A DNA stretch of 64,000 nucleotides. It comes from an uncultured Gemmatimonadota bacterium. Its GTDB lineage: Bacteria > Gemmatimonadota > Gemmatimonadetes > Gemmatimonadales > Gemmatimonadaceae. A program made the translations under genes and the position numbers. The notes beneath the pieces are model-generated. The model saw only the letters and a list, made by a program, of their open reading frames with translations, did no database searches and was not told the DNA's origin. Every line of letters begins with the position of its first letter. Position 1 is the first letter of the stretch. The stretch spans positions 310,001 through 374,000 of the forward strand of contig CADEFN010000001.1 of the NCBI GenBank assembly GCA_902826615.1, written 5' to 3'. Shown here in pieces: positions 45,161 through 53,755 of the stretch.

Positions 45161-46491
45161 CCGCGCCCGTCAGGCCAGGCGCATCGACGCCGCGAAGCTT
45201 CAGCTTTCCCGCAACCGTCGAACATCGGCTGAGCAACGGACTGCGCGTGTTGTGCGCGCCACTCCGCCGACTGCCAGCGGCCACCATCGTATTCACGGCG
45301 AATGCCGGAGCAGAGCAGGAGGAGGCGTCGTCAGCTGGGGTGGCGTCCCTTGCGGCGCAGAGCCTCGCCGAAGGCACACTCAGACTCGGCGCGAATGAAC
45401 TCGTCACCGCATTCGAGTCACTGGGAGGTGAGCTGGGAAGTGGCGCAGACTGGACCCACGCCGAGTGCGGCGTCACGATCCTTACGCCACAACTCGAAGC
45501 GGCGATGCGGTTGCTGGGCGAAACGGTTCGGGAACCGGCCCTCCCTGGCGATGGTGTCGTTCGGTTGCGTCAGGAGCGATTGAGTGAACTCCTCCAGCAG
45601 GAGGCAGAGCCGCGGGGGCAGGCCGACGACGCATTCTCGGTCGCCTGTGTCGGAATGGGTACGAGGGACGGCCTGCCACTGGGTGGCGACAAGCTGACGG
45701 TCGCGAAATGCACTCCGGAGTTGGTGCGTTCCTTCCACCGGGCACACTATGTCCCGGATGGCGCACGCCTCGTTGTGACGGGTGATGTGTCGCCCGATGA
45801 GGTCTTTCGTCTGGCCGAGTCGGTGTATGGCGGGTGGCACGGTACCGCGGTGCAGGGCACAGCCGCAACACCAGCGGCTGCACCTCCGTCAGGCGGCGTT
45901 CAGGTGATGGATCGAGCCGATGCACCACAATCCGAACTGCGGATCGGGCATGTCAGTGTCGCGCGCACACATCCCGATTTCTACGCGCTCTCGATTGCCA
46001 ATGCCATTCTGGGCGGCTTGTTCAATTCGCGCATCAACATGAATCTGCGCGAGGCACATGGATACACCTACGGCGCCTTTTCGTCGTTTGACTGGCGGCG
46101 TCACACCAGCGTGTGGTCGGTGTCGACGGCGGTGAAGAGCGAGGTGACCGTGGCTGCCGCGCAGGAAGTACTCAACGAAATTGCCCGCTTTCGCCAGGAG
46201 CCGGTGAAGGCCGACGAACTCTCGCTGGCCCGCGACTATCTGGTGGGAGTTTTCCCCCTGCGTTTCGAAACAACCGCCGCCATCGGTGGTGCCATAGCGG
46301 CACGAGAAGGGTTTGGCCTGAGCGCGGACTACTACGACACGTACCGCGAGCGCATGTCGGCGGTCACCATCGACGATGTGCATCGGGTGGCCCGTACACA
46401 CTGGCGTCCGGAGTTGCTGCAAATCGTGGCGGTCGGCAACGCGGCGGAAATTCGGGAGCCGCTCACCAGCCTCCTGGAGCGGACCAAATGA
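45157..46491 (+). CDS. M16-family peptidase-like protein, non-catalytic subunit
   Basis: 444 residues. M16 fold marks are clear (HRLSNGLRVLCAP, FESLGGELGS, LREAHGYTYGAF, and the flanking GGLFNSRINMNL), but where HxxEH should be it reads GVASLAAQSLAEGT, so no zinc site remains. It keeps the R/Y substrate-binding region (RINMNLREAHGYTYG). With the preceding catalytic subunit it would form a heterodimer like mitochondrial MPP. Overlaps the NUDIX gene by ATGA. Confidence 0.92.
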   Translation: MTAPVRPGASTPRSFSFPATVEHRLSNGLRVLCAPLRRLPAATIVFTANAGAEQEEASSAGVASLAAQSLAEGTLRLGANELVTAFESLGGELGSGADWTHAECGVTILTPQLEAAMRLLGETVREPALPGDGVVRLRQERLSELLQQEAEPRGQADDAFSVACVGMGTRDGLPLGGDKLTVAKCTPELVRSFHRAHYVPDGARLVVTGDVSPDEVFRLAESVYGGWHGTAVQGTAATPAAAPPSGGVQVMDRADAPQSELRIGHVSVARTHPDFYALSIANAILGGLFNSRINMNLREAHGYTYGAFSSFDWRRHTSVWSVSTAVKSEVTVAAAQEVLNEIARFRQEPVKADELSLARDYLVGVFPLRFETTAAIGGAIAAREGFGLSADYYDTYRERMSAVTIDDVHRVARTHWRPELLQIVAVGNAAEIREPLTSLLERTK

Positions 46492-47039
46492 AGCGGCCCT
46501 ACACCGAGCAATCACGTCGTGTCTACAGTGGCAGGACCATCAGTGTGGATGTCGACGATGTGCGCTTTCCCGATGGGCGCGTGGGACCACTGGAAATGGT
46601 GCGTCACCCCGGCGCCTCAGCGGTTATTCCATTCCTGTCGGATCCCACTGGCCCTGACCCCGAAATCCTGCTCATCAAGCAGTTCCGGTATGCGGCGGAG
46701 TCTTTCTTGTACGAGATCCCGGCCGGCAAGCTGGATGGGGGCGAGGACCCGCTTGTGTGTGCCGCGCGCGAACTGGAAGAAGAGGCGGGTTGCACGGCGG
46801 AGCGGATCGAACACCTGATCACGATCTACACCACTCCCGGCTTCACCGACGAGAAGATCCATCTCTACATGGCCACCGGATTGACGCGTGGCGCAACCGC
46901 CCATGAGGCCGACGAGTACATCGAGATCAAGAAGGCCCCCCTCAGTGAAGTACTCGACATGATCAAACGCGGGGAAATGGTCGACGGGAAGTCGATAGTC
47001 GCGATTCTGTACGCGGCGGGCTTCAGGCTGGGCGTCTAG
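46488..47039 (+). CDS. NUDIX hydrolase, ADP-ribose pyrophosphatase type
   Basis: 183 residues from ATG 46488. NUDIX box GKLDGGEDPLVCAARELEEEAGC is complete (Gx5Ex7REUxEExGU). The N-terminal strand swap region (YSGRTISVDVDDVRFPDGR) and KQFRYAAESFLYEIPAGKLD follow the ADPRase/NudF pattern. Likely splits ADP-ribose to AMP and ribose 5-phosphate. Last gene of the M16 pair operon. Confidence 0.92.
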   Translation: MKRPYTEQSRRVYSGRTISVDVDDVRFPDGRVGPLEMVRHPGASAVIPFLSDPTGPDPEILLIKQFRYAAESFLYEIPAGKLDGGEDPLVCAARELEEEAGCTAERIEHLITIYTTPGFTDEKIHLYMATGLTRGATAHEADEYIEIKKAPLSEVLDMIKRGEMVDGKSIVAILYAAGFRLGV

Positions 47040-47297
47040 GGGTTTGTTCCGCTGGCGTGTCCACTTTTCGACCAGACGCAAGCCGGAAGTGTCCCAAGTA
47101 GAGGACGGCCGGTTTGAAAAGGTGGATCTCGACGCACAGGGGAGGCGGGCTAAGTGGGCTTGAGCAAACCATTTAGAGACTTCAGGCGTACCAACGTCGA
47201 GCGGGGCACAAGGCATGCCCCTCAAGGTTCCGCGGACGAGGCCGACCTGAGTTCAGTGGTCGGCTTCGGGACCGAAGCCCACGACGGAGAGAATCAC
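47040..47297 (+). other. Long leader of the sigma-factor gene with two exclusive hairpins
   Basis: 258 bases. GCCGACC (47241-47247) can pair with GGTCGGC (47258-47264), and GGCTTCG (47262-47268) with CGAAGCC (47273-47279). The two hairpins share 47262-47264, so only one can form. The second ends seven bases before the Shine-Dalgarno GGAGAG (47286-47291). No clear promoter seen. Confidence 0.4.
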
Positions 47298-47939
47298 ATG
47301 ACTGACGCAGCCTTCAAAACCGCCACGACATTGTCGGCGGGTGCGGCCGTCAGAGAGCAGTTGCGACGTGCCGATGATGCTGGTGTGGTGACCGCATTCC
47401 TTGGTGGCGAAGAGCGCGCCTTCCAGGAGCTGGTGGACCGCTATCAGACCCGACTGCTCAACTTCATCTATCGGACGATTGGCGATCGTGAGCGCGGGGA
47501 AGACCTCGTCCAGGAAGTCTTCATCCGGGTCTACCGGCACCTGCATCGGTTCGACCGGTCGAAGAAATTCTCCACGTGGATTTACACCATCGCCTCGAAC
47601 CTGGCGAAGAACGAACTGCGCAACCGCTCGCGAAACCCGCTGGTGCTTTTCCAGACCATCAGAAAAACGTGGCAGGACGATGATCGCCCGCTTCAGTTCG
47701 AGGATCCCAATGGGCGTCCCGACGACCTGTTCCGGAAGCGCCATCTTCGCGAGCTGGTGGAGCTGTCCGTGGGCCGACTTCCCGAACACCACCGACAGGT
47801 TTTCATCCTGCGTGAACTCGAGGGCAAGTCGTACGAGGAGATCGCTGAAATCACCGACTGCAACCTTGGTACGGTGAAGTCGCGGCTGAACCGGGCGCGT
47901 AACGCCTTCGCCTCGATCATCGGACCGGCGCTAGGGTAG
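47298..47939 (+). CDS. ECF-type (RpoE-like) RNA polymerase sigma factor
   Basis: 213 residues from ATG 47298 with GGAGAG at six-base spacing; the frame is open to 47154, but the Shine-Dalgarno and family length favour the inner start. Region 2: FQELVDRYQTRLLNFIYRT and DLVQEVFIRVYRHLHRF, with FSTWIYTIASNLAKNELR. Region 4: LPEHHRQVFILRELEGKSYEEIAEI and GTVKSRLNRAR. The next gene encodes its probable anti-sigma factor. Confidence 0.95.
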   Translation: MTDAAFKTATTLSAGAAVREQLRRADDAGVVTAFLGGEERAFQELVDRYQTRLLNFIYRTIGDRERGEDLVQEVFIRVYRHLHRFDRSKKFSTWIYTIASNLAKNELRNRSRNPLVLFQTIRKTWQDDDRPLQFEDPNGRPDDLFRKRHLRELVELSVGRLPEHHRQVFILRELEGKSYEEIAEITDCNLGTVKSRLNRARNAFASIIGPALG

Positions 47940-48129
47940 CAGGCGGCTCCAGCGAGCAGGATTCACAGGGGTCACGGCGAAAGTCGTGGCCCTTCGGTCG
48001 TTCTGGGCGTCCTGGAATGGGGAACCGGGACTTACCGAGGGATTGCACTGCGGTTAGCCTCACGGACCTCTGGAACCGCGATGCCTTGGCGGGTTACGAG
48101 AGGCATCCGAACACCCGGACAACCCGTAG

Positions 48130-48702
48130 ATGGACTGTCGTTTTTATCGCAAGAATCACGTTGCCTTTGTTGATGACACCCTCCCGGGTGTCGACGTGGT
48201 CCGTATGCAGCTCCACCTTGCCGAATGCGAAGTATGCGCGGGGTGGGATCACCGGGTTCGGCGCAGCCTGATGCTGGTACGAAGTCACCTGGGTGAAATC
48301 CAGCCTTCCGAAGGCTTTCGCGGCCGACTCGACGAGCGTTTGGCGCACGAACGAAGCCGGATCGCGGTGCCGCCGCGCATGTTCACCCTCGGCGGTCGCA
48401 CAACGGTTGGTGTGCTGGGTCTCGCGCTGGCGTCCGTTTCCTTTGCCTATGTCTCGCTTACGGGCGGCAGCCAGTCAGAAGCAGCTGAGCTCGTACGTCT
48501 CCCCGCGGTGACGACGTACAGCCAATTCCGGGGCGAGCGGAACGAGCAGGCGAACGTGGACGCGACCCCTGCTTTTGTGGCGTCGGTGTCTTCGGGAATG
48601 GCCATTCTTCCGGCGTTGATGCTGGCCGATGACATGGTGAGCGCCGACGTGTCGCCAACGCTGGTGCAAGCGGTCAGTCTTTCGGGTCCGGGCTCGCGCT
48701 AG
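48130..48702 (+). CDS. Zinc-finger anti-sigma factor, membrane-anchored
   Basis: 190 residues. N-terminal ZAS motif H29-x3-C33-x2-C36 (HLAECEVC) with an upstream Cys3; a membrane helix (about 90-108: TVGVLGLALASVSFAYVSL); then a short extracytoplasmic domain. Form and place, 190 bp after the sigma gene, fit an anti-sigma that holds the ECF factor until a redox or envelope signal frees it. The pairing is inference from context. Confidence 0.85.
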   Translation: MDCRFYRKNHVAFVDDTLPGVDVVRMQLHLAECEVCAGWDHRVRRSLMLVRSHLGEIQPSEGFRGRLDERLAHERSRIAVPPRMFTLGGRTTVGVLGLALASVSFAYVSLTGGSQSEAAELVRLPAVTTYSQFRGERNEQANVDATPAFVASVSSGMAILPALMLADDMVSADVSPTLVQAVSLSGPGSR

Positions 48703-48724
48703 GGTGGGTTGTGCCGGGGCGCGC

Positions 48725-48730
48725 TATATT
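48725..48730 (+). promoter_or_regulatory. -10 element before holA, probable leaderless start
   Basis: TATATT in GCGCTATATTCCGCG ends nine bases before the holA ATG, leaving almost no leader and no Shine-Dalgarno. The CGCTATATT string is the same as at rnpB. Confidence 0.5.
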
Positions 48731-48739
48731 CCGCGCCCT

Positions 48740-49789
48740 ATGGATGCCCGGGACGTACGCGCCGTGCGCGCCGCGATAGACAAAGGAACCTTTGCGCCAG
48801 CGTACTACCTGCATGGCGATGACGAGCAGCGCAAGGATACCCTGATGCGCGAGCTGATTGCCGGCGTGGTCGATTCCGCCATGCGTGACTTCAATCTCGA
48901 TTCGATGCGTGGGGGCGAGGTGGATGTGGAGCGTCTCGAATCGATGCTGCACACCCCGCCGATGATGGCGGCACGGCGGTGTGTGGTCGTGCGTGACACC
49001 GGGTCGCTCAAGAAAGAGGCCCGCACCTCGCTGGAGAAGTATCTGGAGCACCCGTCGCGCGACACGGTCCTCATCCTCGTCGCGTTGGCTGGCACAAAAG
49101 AAGAAAAGCCTTTTGCGACGCTGGCCGTGCCGGTTGCGGTGGCCCCGCTCGGCGAGCGCGAACTGGCGGAGTGGCTCGTGCAGCAGGCGCACGAGCTGCA
49201 TCAGGTCACGCTCACCGCCGACGGGGCCGCGACGCTCATCGAACTGGTCGGGAATGCCTCGGTCCAGCTCACGCAGGAGCTCGACAAACTGGCCAGCCAC
49301 TCTGGTGGCCGGCCGGTGGACGCCGAGGCCGTGCGGTCGCTGGTGGGTGAACGGCAGGGAGAAACGTTAGGCGATCTGCTGGATCGTGTGGCGGCCCGTG
49401 AGCTGCCGGCGGCGCTCGCCCTGGTGGAGCCCATTCTCGCTCTGCCGAAGAACAACGCGGTCAGTGTCATCATGGCGCTCACCGTACAGACGCTGGCCAT
49501 GCAGTGGGGGCACCTGGCGCGTACGCGCGGGCTCCCCGTCCATCAGCTCGAACGCGAATACTTCGGGCTGCTCAAGGAGACGGGCGCATTTCCCATGCGG
49601 CCGTGGGGGGAGGCGACCAAGTGCTGGTCGAAACACCTGGGACGCTGGAATGGCCCGGCCCTCTCTGCGGCGGTGCGAGCGCTCCAGCAGGCCGACCAGG
49701 CGTCAAAAGACACCCGACTTTCGAGTGATGTCCAACTTCTTTCCACGCTTCTGTGCGCGATGTGCGCACCGGTGTCCCGTGCGGCATAA
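48740..49789 (+). CDS. holA: DNA polymerase III delta subunit
   Basis: 349 residues from ATG 48740. YYLHGDDEQRKDTLMREL at the start, FNLDSMRGGEVDVERLES, RRCVVVRDTGSL and a C-terminal helical collar fit HolA (DNA_pol3_delta). It opens the DnaN clamp as part of the loader. Leu in ETLGDL is TTA in ACGTTAGGC (49365-49372). The next gene starts inside its last eleven bases, coupling them. Confidence 0.92.
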   Translation: MDARDVRAVRAAIDKGTFAPAYYLHGDDEQRKDTLMRELIAGVVDSAMRDFNLDSMRGGEVDVERLESMLHTPPMMAARRCVVVRDTGSLKKEARTSLEKYLEHPSRDTVLILVALAGTKEEKPFATLAVPVAVAPLGERELAEWLVQQAHELHQVTLTADGAATLIELVGNASVQLTQELDKLASHSGGRPVDAEAVRSLVGERQGETLGDLLDRVAARELPAALALVEPILALPKNNAVSVIMALTVQTLAMQWGHLARTRGLPVHQLEREYFGLLKETGAFPMRPWGEATKCWSKHLGRWNGPALSAAVRALQQADQASKDTRLSSDVQLLSTLLCAMCAPVSRAA

Positions 49790-50648
49790 GACCCTCGTCT
49801 TCGGGTTCGCCCTGCTGCTGGCGCAGCCACTGGCCGCCCAGGCAAACGATTCACTGCTGGTGCGGGTTCAGCAGCTGGTCAACGCCGGGAGCCGCGACGC
49901 CGCCCGGGCGCTGGCTGACTCGGCGCTCCTGGTGCGGACCATCGGCACGTCGCAGTACGCGGAAGCACTCTATGCGCGCGGGGTGGCCACTGCCGACGCG
50001 GTCTCGGCGGAGCGCGACTTCCTGCGGGTCAGCATCGAGTATCCTTTTTCCCCGCGGGTCGAAGAGGCGCTCCTGATGGTGGCGCAATTGCGCCAGGCGC
50101 GTGGTGACCGCGCCGGTGCACGCGCGCAGTATGAACGCCTGCTACGCGAGTTTCCACGCGGGCCACAGGCCGCTCGCAGCGCATACTGGGCGGGGCGGCT
50201 GGCACTCGACGATGGCGATCTCTCACAGGGATGCACCTCACTCTTCCAGGCGAGTGAACGGGTATCGCGCGACGACGTGGAGCTGCGCAACCAGATCGAG
50301 TATCTGCGTCGGCGGTGCATGATGCCGGGCGCTGGTGGGGGTGGTGGTACTCCGGCCTCGCGTGACAGCACGCCAACTCGTCCGACAAACACTCCAGAAC
50401 TGGAGGCTCCCGAGGCCACTGCTGGCGAGTTCAGTGTGCAGGTGGCGGCCTTCCAGCGAAAGCGCGATGCCGATGCTTTGGCGTCGCGGCTCAAGGCACG
50501 AGCGTTCCCGGTGCGGGTGGTGGGCACGCGGGCGCCCTACCGAGTGCGTGTGGGCCGATACCCTACCAGGGCAGATGCGGTTGCCGCACAAGGACGCATG
50601 GCCCGCGCGAAGGTGAAGGGCATCGTGGTGGACGCCGAGCCGAGATGA
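49779..50648 (+). CDS. Exported TPR/SPOR-domain protein
   Basis: 289 residues from GTG 49779. Signal peptide (KTLVFGFALLLAQPLAAQA), tetratricopeptide-like helices (about 25-180: FPRGPQAARSAYWAGRLAL), a Gly then Thr/Pro/Ala linker, and a C-terminal SPOR domain (about 217-289, EFSVQVAAFQRKRDADALASRL) that binds denuded peptidoglycan, usually at the septum. Likely periplasmic, with a role in cell envelope or division. Overlaps mutS by ATGA. Confidence 0.88.
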   Translation: MRHKTLVFGFALLLAQPLAAQANDSLLVRVQQLVNAGSRDAARALADSALLVRTIGTSQYAEALYARGVATADAVSAERDFLRVSIEYPFSPRVEEALLMVAQLRQARGDRAGARAQYERLLREFPRGPQAARSAYWAGRLALDDGDLSQGCTSLFQASERVSRDDVELRNQIEYLRRRCMMPGAGGGGGTPASRDSTPTRPTNTPELEAPEATAGEFSVQVAAFQRKRDADALASRLKARAFPVRVVGTRAPYRVRVGRYPTRADAVAAQGRMARAKVKGIVVDAEPR

Positions 50649-53290
50649 GTCGCGAAGGCACCCCCCTGATGCAGCAGTACCGGGAGATCAAGGGACGGCA
50701 CCAGGATGCCATCCTCCTGTTCCGGATGGGGGACTTCTACGAGATGTTCTACGAAGACGCCGAAGTGGCGTCGCGTGTGCTCGGGCTCACCCTGACCAGC
50801 CGCAACAATGGCGGGGCCGCCGACGTGCCCTTGGCCGGTGTGCCGGTGAAAGCGGTGAGCGACTACTTGCGCCGTCTGGTGCATCATGGCTTCCGGGTGG
50901 CGATTTGCGAGCAGGTCGAGGACCCCAAACTGGCAAAAGGCATTGTCCGGCGCGAAGTGGTGGAGACCATCACGCCCGGGGCCGCCTTTGCTGACGACTT
51001 GCTGGAAAGCGGGCGCAACAACTTTCTGTGCGCCGTGCAGCAGTCCGGGGAGCACTTTGGCGTGGCGGCGGCCGACCTTTCCACCGGAGCCTTCCACCTG
51101 TCGCTCACCGACGCGCGTGATGTTGACGGGGTGCTGGCCCGGTTTTCTCCGAGAGAAGTGCTGCTGGCCCGTGGCGCGGCGCCGCTGGACGGGAGTGTCG
51201 CCCGGGCGGTAAACGGGGCACTCGTGACGGAGCGCGATGCGTGGGAGTTTGACCCGGAGCTGGCCCGCGAAGAACTGGCCCGACATTTTGCCGTGCACGC
51301 TCTCGATGGTTTGGGAATCGGGAGTGATGCCGGGCCAGCGGTGGGGAGTGGTGGGGCGCTGCTGCGCTATTTGCGCGAACTGCAGCCCGCAGGGCTCCCA
51401 CAGCTGGCGCGCCCGATACTGGAGCGCACCGGGGGCATCATGCCGCTCGACGAGATGACACGCCGCAACCTCGAGCTGGTCGAGTCACTCCGCGGTGAAC
51501 CGGATCAGCCCAATGGTCGCGCATCCGCCGAACGGGCAGGGACGCTGCTTGGCGTGCTCGATCGCACCCGCACCGCGATGGGGGCGCGTCTGCTGCGGCA
51601 ATGGCTGCTGTCACCCCTGACGGACGTGGCGGCCATCGAGGAACGCCTGGAAGTGGTGTCTGCCTTTGTGGGGCGTCCGGTGGAACGGGAGCAGCTGCGT
51701 GAGGCCCTCGATGACGTGCGCGACGTGGAACGCCTGGCTGGCAAGACCGCGGCGGGCCGGGCCACTCCCCGCGACGTGGGGGCACTGGGCAGTTCGTTAG
51801 GCATGCTGCCACAGGTGCATCGGGCGGCGGAGGCGGTGGCGGGCGGAGGGTGGCTTGCCCTGCTCGTGGCGTCCTGGGATTCGTGCGAAGACCTGGCCCG
51901 AGACATCAGCACCACACTGGTGGAGCGCGCCCCGCTGGGAATTGGTGAAGGCGACACCATCCGGCCCGGTGTGGACGCCACCCTCGATGAGCTGCGCGCC
52001 CTGCGCGATGGCGGCAAGGACTCGATTGCGCAAATCCAGGCCGCCGAACGCGAACGGACCGGGATTGCGTCCCTCAAGGTTGGCTACAATCGCGTCTTTG
52101 GGTACTACATCGAGATCAGCAACGCCAATCGGAACCTTGTCCCCGACGACTACCAGCGGCGCCAGACCCTGACCGGTGGTGAGCGGTATGTGACACCAGC
52201 GCTCAAGGAGTACGAAGAGAAGGTGCTGACGGCGACGGAGCGCATCGAGGTGCGTGAGCGCGAGCTCTTCGAAGCGCTGCGGCAACGTATCGGTAGCGCC
52301 ATCCGTCGGCTGCAGGCGGTGGCAAGCCGTGTGGCTCATCTCGACGTGATGGCGACACTCGCCGAAGTGGCCAGCGCCGAACGGTATGCCCGGCCGGAAA
52401 TTTCAGACGGGTTCGATCTGGAGATCCACGGGGGCCGGCATCCGGTGGTGGAGCGCATGATGCCGCGCGACAAGTTCATTCCCAACGACGTCGTGCTCAC
52501 CGATGCGGCTCGGCTGATTGTGCTGACGGGCCCCAACATGGCAGGTAAGTCCACGATCCTGCGTCAGATCGGGCTCATTCAGCTCATGGCGCAGGTGGGG
52601 AGTTTTGTGCCGGCGACCCGTGCCCGACTGGGAATCGTGGACCGGCTGTTTACGCGCGTGGGTGCGAGCGACAACCTGGTGCGCGGACAATCCACCTTCA
52701 TGGTGGAGATGGCCGAGACCAGCGCCATCCTGCACACCGCGTCGCGTCGCAGCCTGGTGCTGCTCGACGAAATCGGGCGAGGTACCTCGACGTATGACGG
52801 GGTCTCGATCGCCTGGGCAGTGAGTGAACACCTGCATGACCAGGTGGGCTGCAAGACCGTGTTTGCCACGCACTATCACGAACTCACGCAGCTGGCCGAC
52901 GAACTACCGCATCTGCGGAACTTCAACGTGGCGGTCCGCGAGGCCGGGGAGCAGGTGCTCTTTTTGCACCGGCTGCAGCCCGGAGGTGCGGACCGGTCGT
53001 ACGGGATCGAGGTGGGTCGCCTGGCGGGACTGCCGACCGCCGTGATTGCCAGGGCGCGGCAGGTGCTCCGGTCGCTCGAGGGTGAGCAGCTGGCGGCCGC
53101 CCTCCAGGCGGGGGGGGCGCGGAAGCGCGATCACGCTCGTCAGTCCCCAGCCACGCCGCAGCTCACCCTTTTCACCATCGATCCGCATCCAGCCGTGGTG
53201 CGGCTGCGCGACCTCGATCCCAATACCATGACCCCACTCGACGCCCTGCGGCTGATGGACGAACTGGTCCGCATGGCGAGAGAGGGGTAA
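50645..53290 (+). CDS. mutS: DNA mismatch repair ATPase MutS
   Basis: 881 residues. Mismatch-reading GDFYEMF (Phe31 and Glu33), connector and lever domains, clamp, Walker A GPNMAGKST (about 629), FMVEMAETSAILHTA, DEIGRGTSTYDG, and the ATPase His in FATHYHEL. Full-length MutS1 with a C-terminal dimerisation region. Recognises base mismatches and recruits MutL, which is not in the window. A Leu TTA lies in TCGTTAGGC (51794-51802). Confidence 0.98.
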   Translation: MSREGTPLMQQYREIKGRHQDAILLFRMGDFYEMFYEDAEVASRVLGLTLTSRNNGGAADVPLAGVPVKAVSDYLRRLVHHGFRVAICEQVEDPKLAKGIVRREVVETITPGAAFADDLLESGRNNFLCAVQQSGEHFGVAAADLSTGAFHLSLTDARDVDGVLARFSPREVLLARGAAPLDGSVARAVNGALVTERDAWEFDPELAREELARHFAVHALDGLGIGSDAGPAVGSGGALLRYLRELQPAGLPQLARPILERTGGIMPLDEMTRRNLELVESLRGEPDQPNGRASAERAGTLLGVLDRTRTAMGARLLRQWLLSPLTDVAAIEERLEVVSAFVGRPVEREQLREALDDVRDVERLAGKTAAGRATPRDVGALGSSLGMLPQVHRAAEAVAGGGWLALLVASWDSCEDLARDISTTLVERAPLGIGEGDTIRPGVDATLDELRALRDGGKDSIAQIQAAERERTGIASLKVGYNRVFGYYIEISNANRNLVPDDYQRRQTLTGGERYVTPALKEYEEKVLTATERIEVRERELFEALRQRIGSAIRRLQAVASRVAHLDVMATLAEVASAERYARPEISDGFDLEIHGGRHPVVERMMPRDKFIPNDVVLTDAARLIVLTGPNMAGKSTILRQIGLIQLMAQVGSFVPATRARLGIVDRLFTRVGASDNLVRGQSTFMVEMAETSAILHTASRRSLVLLDEIGRGTSTYDGVSIAWAVSEHLHDQVGCKTVFATHYHELTQLADELPHLRNFNVAVREAGEQVLFLHRLQPGGADRSYGIEVGRLAGLPTAVIARARQVLRSLEGEQLAAALQAGGARKRDHARQSPATPQLTLFTIDPHPAVVRLRDLDPNTMTPLDALRLMDELVRMAREG

Positions 53291-53309
53291 ACAGGGGAGA
53301 TTCCCTGCT

Positions 53310-53744
53310 ATGCCTGTTACTCCCGCCCGTCGTCTCGTCGTTATGGCTCTTGCTACCACCGCGCTTGCCGGGTGTGAGCAGGTCAAGAGCACCTTCGCCT
53401 CCCTCCGTGGGTCCGACAACAGCCCGCCGGATTCCCTGCCGCAGCTCCTGAACGATTCGCTCCCGTTCGACTATCCCATTGGTCTCTACCTGCAGCTCAT
53501 CGACGACTCCGTGACCCTGCGTCTCCACGTCGATCAGTTCGGGCGGCCTGTGCCGGAGAGCACACGGGTCGAGGTGCACGCCAAGTATCCGCAGTTTGAT
53601 ACCGCGGCCGTCGACGGGGCGCGCGAGCTTTTGTTCAGGCCGGCCATTCGCAAGGGCAAGGAAATTCCGTACACCGTGTTATTTCCCATTCAGTTCAAGG
53701 TGCCGCTGCTGCCCGTGGTGCCCAAAGACTCCACCAGCCAGTAG
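53310..53744 (+). CDS. Small lipoprotein with TonB C-terminal-like domain
   Basis: 144 residues with a lipoprotein signal (MALATTALAGC). The mature part (about 60-135) follows the TonB C-terminal pattern: DSVTLRLHVDQFGRPVPES, then DGARELLFRPAIRKGKEIPYTVLFPIQF. Such stand-alone TonB-like domains are common in Gram-negative envelopes; with no transmembrane energy-transducing helix, it is not a working TonB. Sits between mutS and ddl. Confidence 0.7.
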   Translation: MPVTPARRLVVMALATTALAGCEQVKSTFASLRGSDNSPPDSLPQLLNDSLPFDYPIGLYLQLIDDSVTLRLHVDQFGRPVPESTRVEVHAKYPQFDTAAVDGARELLFRPAIRKGKEIPYTVLFPIQFKVPLLPVVPKDSTSQ

Positions 53745-53755
53745 GGACACTCCGC

